Source: Primulina eburnea
Taxonomy: Eukaryota; Streptophyta; Magnoliopsida; Lamiales; Gesneriaceae
Assembly: GCF_022965805.1 (NCBI RefSeq)
Contig: NC_133101.1
Coordinates: 46,890,342-46,954,341 of the forward strand
Direction of reading: 5' to 3'
DNA: 64,000 nucleotides
Position 1 is the first letter of the stretch, and each line of letters starts with the position of its first letter. The notes under the pieces were generated by a model that was not told the DNA's origin, made no database searches, and saw nothing but the letters and a program-made list of their open reading frames with translations. Below, piece after piece: positions 59,195-64,000 of this stretch. Made by a program: the position numbers and the translations under genes.

Positions 59195-60600
59195 TGTGGG
59201 GACCCGGGCTCTAACTCAATTCTTTTGGGATTTATTGGATCTTTGCTCGAAAATGTGGGTCAAAATTTTTCTTTTAACATTAATTCAAATGTATGATTGA
59301 AACATAATCTGTCTCTATAATAATTAACAACATAGTGTACATACAAATCTGTTTAGTACAAACATACACTAATATTCAAATACCAACTACAAACGTAAGT
59401 AGTACAAGTCTAGTAGGAAAACACTAGAAATCTTCAACGCCCGAGATCTCCACGCTATCATCAATCTCTCATCTAGCTCGAGACCCAGATCCTGCCCCAC
59501 CTGTTGCCATGCACACATACAGACACGACAACAGCCGGATAACTCCGGTGAGAACAAATCCCAGTATAAAACATGGATGTATACAATGTAATTAAATCAA
59601 GTACAAAAGCATAGCATATTTCAATTAACATGAAGTATGATATAAGACATGTAAAAGAATACAAATCTGTATTCAACATTTAGTTCTTGACTCGATTCAT
59701 TTCTAATCTAGGGATCCCGGTGTGAATAAGACGTCACTAATCTGTTACCTACCCTCCCAATCGGGGTAACGTACGTCTTATTCCTAGACTTCGGTCAAAT
59801 CTGTATCGAGTGGCTACACGTAGAGATGATCTGCTCCTACGCGTCGATACACCGAACGTCTAGTTTGACAAATCTGTCAATGATTCCGATCTCAAAGGCT
59901 TGAATATAAATCTATAAACAAAGCGTAATCATAATCAAATATAAATAACAATCTAGTATGTGATTTAGGGAAACTCGTATCAAATCTGAATCGAGTTGTG
60001 CAATCCCGTGACCACATGAATTATACCTTTCTTGTCGAATAATCGGTCGTAGACAAATTCTCGAATTCAATGTAGCCAATACCAATCTGAAATGGCAATG
60101 TGTAGACACATTCTATCAATATACATCTCAATCAACTCAATGTATAAATCTGTAATTGATCTCAATACAATTCAACAGCGTAACGGCGTGATTTCTCGAT
60201 ACCGATAACTCAAACAATAATAATCTCTCATCAAAACCCAATGTAACATGCTCAATTCTTCTCATCCAATTCGATATACATGCTGGAATTTCGAAATAAT
60301 AGCACACGACATCCGTAATTCGATCCGGTAGCGAATATATCAAGTTCAACATATCAAGAACATAATATAAAACTCAAATCTGAATTTCTTTCAACATGCA
60401 TATTTCGAAACATGCTGCAAGGTAATAAAAAGTATATCCTTTTGAAGCTTATGATGCAAGGAACAAGAATCTATGCTTGAATCAAACTTTGGATGGTTAA
60501 ATCTTGCACAATCTTGCCTTTAAACCTTGAAGAATCTTGAAGATAGTGAAGGGATTCTCGATTCAGTCTGCTGGAGTGGAAGAATGAAGACTCAGCACAC

Positions 60601-60612
60601 AATATATATATA
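60601..60612 (-). promoter_or_regulatory. TATA-like run in LTR E
   Basis: TATATATATATT on the minus strand, about 380 bp into the LTR and just downstream of the palindrome cluster; probable Pol II promoter. Confidence 0.6.
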
Positions 60613-60659
60613 CCCTGCCATGTGTCAACTTAAGAAACAAAGGTAGCATTTTCGCATGC

Positions 60660-60896
60660 AGCACCGCGGGTGCGGTCCTCTTGCACCGCGGGTGCACTTA
60701 GCTCTCGGCCTCATCTTCATTTCCAGCAATTCGACGACCGCGGGTGCGCTAGGTTTTTCACCGCAGGTGCGGTGTCTCTTCGGCCTGCATCACTAAATTC
60801 TGAATACTGCACCGCGGGTGCGGTATGGCTTCGGCCAAACTTCATAATTCTGATATTCTTGACCGCGGGTGCACTCCTACTCTAGGCGCGGGTGCG
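60660..60896. repeat. GCACCGCGGGTGC palindrome cluster in LTR E
   Basis: The palindrome GCACCGCGGGTGC and close variants (ACCGCGGGTGCGGT) occur about eight times in 237 bp, each separated by 15-50 bp of ordinary sequence often holding CTTCGGCC. Confidence 0.88.
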
Positions 60897-61093
60897 GTCT
60901 ATTCAATTTCAAAATTCTGATTTTTATGTCATGCATTCTCATCTCTTCAAATCTAACATCAATGACAACTGATAATTCTCGAGCCTTACATTTCTCCCCC
61001 TCTTAGACAGGAGTTCGTCCTCGAACTCGTAAACCAGTAATCATGCAAGTATATACAAAAGTGGTATAAACAAAACTAAAAGAAATACTTACG

Positions 61094-64000
61094 TCATATG
61101 AATAGCTCGGGATGCCTCTGTCTCATATTAGACTCTGTCTCCGAAGTTGCTTCTTCGATGCCATGACGACTCCGCTGAATCTTCACAAGCGGAATGGTCT
61201 TTGTTCTGAGCTGTTTCTCTTTCCGATCAAGAATCCGAATCGGCTGTTCAACATAGCTTAAAGTCTGATCTAACTCCGCTTCATCAGGTTGAATGACATG
61301 AGAACTGTCTGGCATATATTTACGCAACATCGATACATGAAATACGTCATGTATTCTAGACAAAGAAGGAGGAAGAGCAAGTTTGTAAGCTCGATCGCCA
61401 ATTTTCTCAAGGATTTCATACGGACCGACGTATCTAGGAGACAATTTCCCACGTTTGCCAAATCTGACAACGCCTCTGAAAGGAGAGATCTTCAAGAATA
61501 CTCTATCTCCTTGCTCAAATACTAACGGTCTGCGTCTGACATTGGCGTATTTGGCTTGCCTATCCTGTGCTGTCTTCATTCTCTTCTGAATGATCTTAAC
61601 TTTCTCAGTCATCTCACGAATCATATCTGGCCCCAATTCTGGTATCTCAGAAATATCATCCCAGTACAACGGAGATCTGCACTTCTTGCCATACAAGGCT
61701 TCAAACGGTGCCATTTCTATGCTCGTCTGATAGCTGTTGTTGTACAAGAATTCACATAAAGGCAATGAATCCTGCCAACTAGTACCAAAGTCTAGTACTA
61801 CAGCTCTCAGCATATCCTCTAAAATCTGGATAGTCTGCACTGACTGTCCGTCTGTCTGAGGATGATAAGCAGTACTCAGGTGTAAAGTCGTACCCAAAGC
61901 CTGCTGCAAACTGTGCCAAAAGTGAGAAGTGAATCGTGGATCACGATCTGATACTATAGACTTCGGCACACCATGCAATCTGACGACCTCTCTGACATAC
62001 AACTCTGCCATCTGATCGTGTCGGTATGTCATCTTGTATGGAATAAAACAGGCATATTTGGTCAGTCTGTCAATAATGACCCAAATTGAATCACAACCCC
62101 GGGAAGATCGAGGTAACTTCGTCACGAAATCCATGGAAATGTGGTCCCATTTCCATTCAGGAATAGACAAACTCTGAAGTAAACCTCCGGGATTCTTTCT
62201 TTCTGCCTTTACCTGTTGGCAATTCAAGCATTTAGACACAAATTCTGCGATATCGGTCTTCATCTGTTTCCACCAGAACTGTGTCTTCAAGTCGTTATAC
62301 ATCTTTCTGCCACCAGGATGGATACTAAACCGGCTACAATGCGCTTCTGACATGATCTGTCGTCTCAAATCTGAAACGTCTGGCACTACTAGACGGTTAT
62401 TCACATACAAAACAAAATCTCTAACCTGATACTCAGAGATATGTCCAGCTCTGACCATATCAATCGATCTCTGAATACTCGGATCAGTTCTCTGCACTTC
62501 TTTGATCTTCATAATCAGATCTGGCTCAACCTGAATTGTCGCAAGTCGAAGCGGTCTACTCTCTGTATCAAATGCCAATCCAGACAAGCAACAATCTTTA
62601 ACTAATTTCGATACACCTATTGTCGACAAGGATAGAGCACATACCTTCCGACTCAAGGCTTCTGCTGCTGCATTCGACTTCCCTGGATTGTACTTGATCT
62701 CGCAATCAAAATCTTTCAACAGATCAAACCATCTACATTGCCTCATGTTTAACTCTGACTGAGAAAATAGGTATTTCAGACTCTTGTGATCAGAGTAGAT
62801 CTCGAATTTCTCGCCATACAAATAATGACGCCAAATCTTCAACGCAAATACGATAGCAGCCAATTCAAGATCATGAATCGGGTATCATGTCTCGTGTGGC
62901 TTCAGCTGTCTAGAGGCATACGCAATCACGTGCCCTCGCTGCATAAGAATACACCCTAGCCCTCTGGGAGATGCATCACAGTACACAACGAAATCACCTG
63001 TACCGGAAGGAATCATCAAAACAGGCGCACTAGTCAGCCTCTTCTTTAGCTCAACAAAACTAGACTCACAATCTTCTGACCACACGAACGGTGAATTCTT
63101 CTGTGTTAACTGGGTAATCGGTTTCGCTATACTGGAGAAATCTCTGATAAAACGGCGGTAGTACCCTGCTAGACCCATGAAACTGCGTATCTCAGGCACG
63201 GAAGTCGGTCTCGGCCAACTGATCACAGCTTCAACTTTACTCGGATCTACTGCAATACCGTCCCCAGATATGATATGCCCCAAAAACACAACTTGTCTCA
63301 ACCAAAATTCGCACTTGGACAGTTTTGCATACAACTGCTCCTTTCTCAAAGTCCGCAATACAATTCTAAAATGCTCTTCATGCTCAATCAAATTCTTCGA
63401 ATATACCAAACTATCATCAATAAAAACTATCACAAACTCATCTAAATATTTCTGAAAGATACGGTTCATCAAACTCATAAAAACCGCTGGCGCATTCGTC
63501 AAACCAAAAGGCATAACAACAAACTCATAATGTCCATACCTGGTTCGGAATGCTGTCTTCGGTATGTCCACATCTCTAACTCTGAGCTGATGATACCCTG
63601 ATCTCAAATCAATCTTCGAGTAAACCGAAGATCCTTGAAGCTGATCAAATAAGTCATCGATGCGAGGCAAAGGATACTTGTTCTTTACTGTTGCCTTATT
63701 CAACTGTCTGTAATCAATACATAACCGCATCGAACCATCTTTCTTTCGAACAAATAGCACCGGAGCACCCCAAGGTGATACACTCGGCCTGATGTATCCC
63801 TCGGACAGAAGGTCTTCTAACTGTGCTTTTAACTCTTTCAGCTCTATCGGTGCCATCCTATACGGAGCTCTCGAAATAGGAACAGAACCGGGCATAAGAT
63901 CTATGCTGAAATCAACTTCTCGAGCTGGAGGTAACCCCGGTATCTCATCTGGAAATATATTTGCAAACTCACAAACTACAGGCAAATCTTCCAAAGTAGG
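61094..64000 (-). pseudogene. pol: Element E pol (RT-RNaseH-IN-chromodomain), near-intact
   Basis: A single frame runs from the window edge to the stop at 61094, broken only by TGA at 62885-62887 (Arg in relatives). From the edge: end of the protease-RT linker, RT with all motifs and an FIDD box (near 63415), RNase H, integrase with the HHCC region, catalytic core, and the SH3/chromodomain tail ending RQRHPELFI. The integrase Glu of D-D-E is Val (codon 61838-61840; GQSER in relatives, GQSVQ here), so strand transfer should be lost even if the stop were read through. The intact frame elsewhere implies recent insertion. Confidence 0.93.

Larger units (their letters stand above)
59195..60990 (-). 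repeat. Element E 3' LTR
   Basis: TGTAAGGCTCGAG (60990) to ...CCCCACA (59195). Read on the minus strand: palindrome cluster (60896-60660), TATA-like run (60612-60601), the conserved CACCGGAGTTATCCGG segment (near 59536-59551), LTR end. It differs clearly in sequence from the B, B2 and B3 LTRs but has the same order of parts. Confidence 0.88.
59195..64000 (-). mobile_element. Ty3/gypsy element E, reversed, runs off the window
   Basis: On the minus strand, pol from the window edge, polypurine tract (about 61006-60992), and a 1796 bp 3' LTR (60990-59195). It is a B-type element and the best-preserved pol in the window. Gag and the 5' LTR lie beyond 64000. Confidence 0.92.

Overview
The window is a block of plant repetitive DNA, almost certainly from a eudicot. 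It consists of nested LTR retrotransposons, mostly Ty3/gypsy chromoviruses that look like the Tekay/Del clade: tRNA-iMet primer sites, Gag-PR-RT-RNaseH-IN order, and a C-terminal chromodomain-like tail. I see no host protein-coding gene, tRNA, rRNA cluster or CRISPR array. No lineage below 'flowering plant' can be assigned from this sequence.

Layout. 1-13195: family A, a tandem array (partial internal, 3.2 kb LTR, full internal, 3.2 kb LTR). 13196-19538: older fragments on the minus strand: a family C LTR piece, a probable copia-type LTR, a copia gag scrap, a Cassandra-like TRIM with a 5S-like core, and a family D LTR. 19539-26204: decayed element B, whose 3' LTR is cut by A' (26208-36083, minus), a divergent family A element whose own LTR is split by a solo LTR of the same family. 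36084-39069: remnants of C' (minus) holding a B-type LTR (B2). 39070-47618: element C (plus), with a 1.14 kb CACTA-like transposon inside its RT. 47619-50131: LTR D. 50132-53800: a C' fragment, a C-like LTR piece, and a B-type solo LTR (B3) with a perfect TSD inside a copia pol remnant. 53801-59194: unclassified LTR-like DNA carrying a hAT-like element that contains another copy of itself. 59195-64000: element E (minus), with its 3' LTR and a pol broken by one stop codon; it runs off the window.

Function. Most coding regions are broken by stops, frameshifts or lost catalytic residues, so the locus is a graveyard. It still preserves recent events. The family A array shows the mosaic divergence expected from unequal crossing-over between LTRs. 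Family A carries a candidate 199 bp spliceosomal intron exactly at the gag-protease junction, which the related element C lacks. The B-type LTRs each carry a GC-rich cluster of short palindromes just upstream of the TATA region, with a different palindrome in each copy.

All sequence comparisons were made by eye within the window; family names rest on recognised protein motifs, not on database searches.
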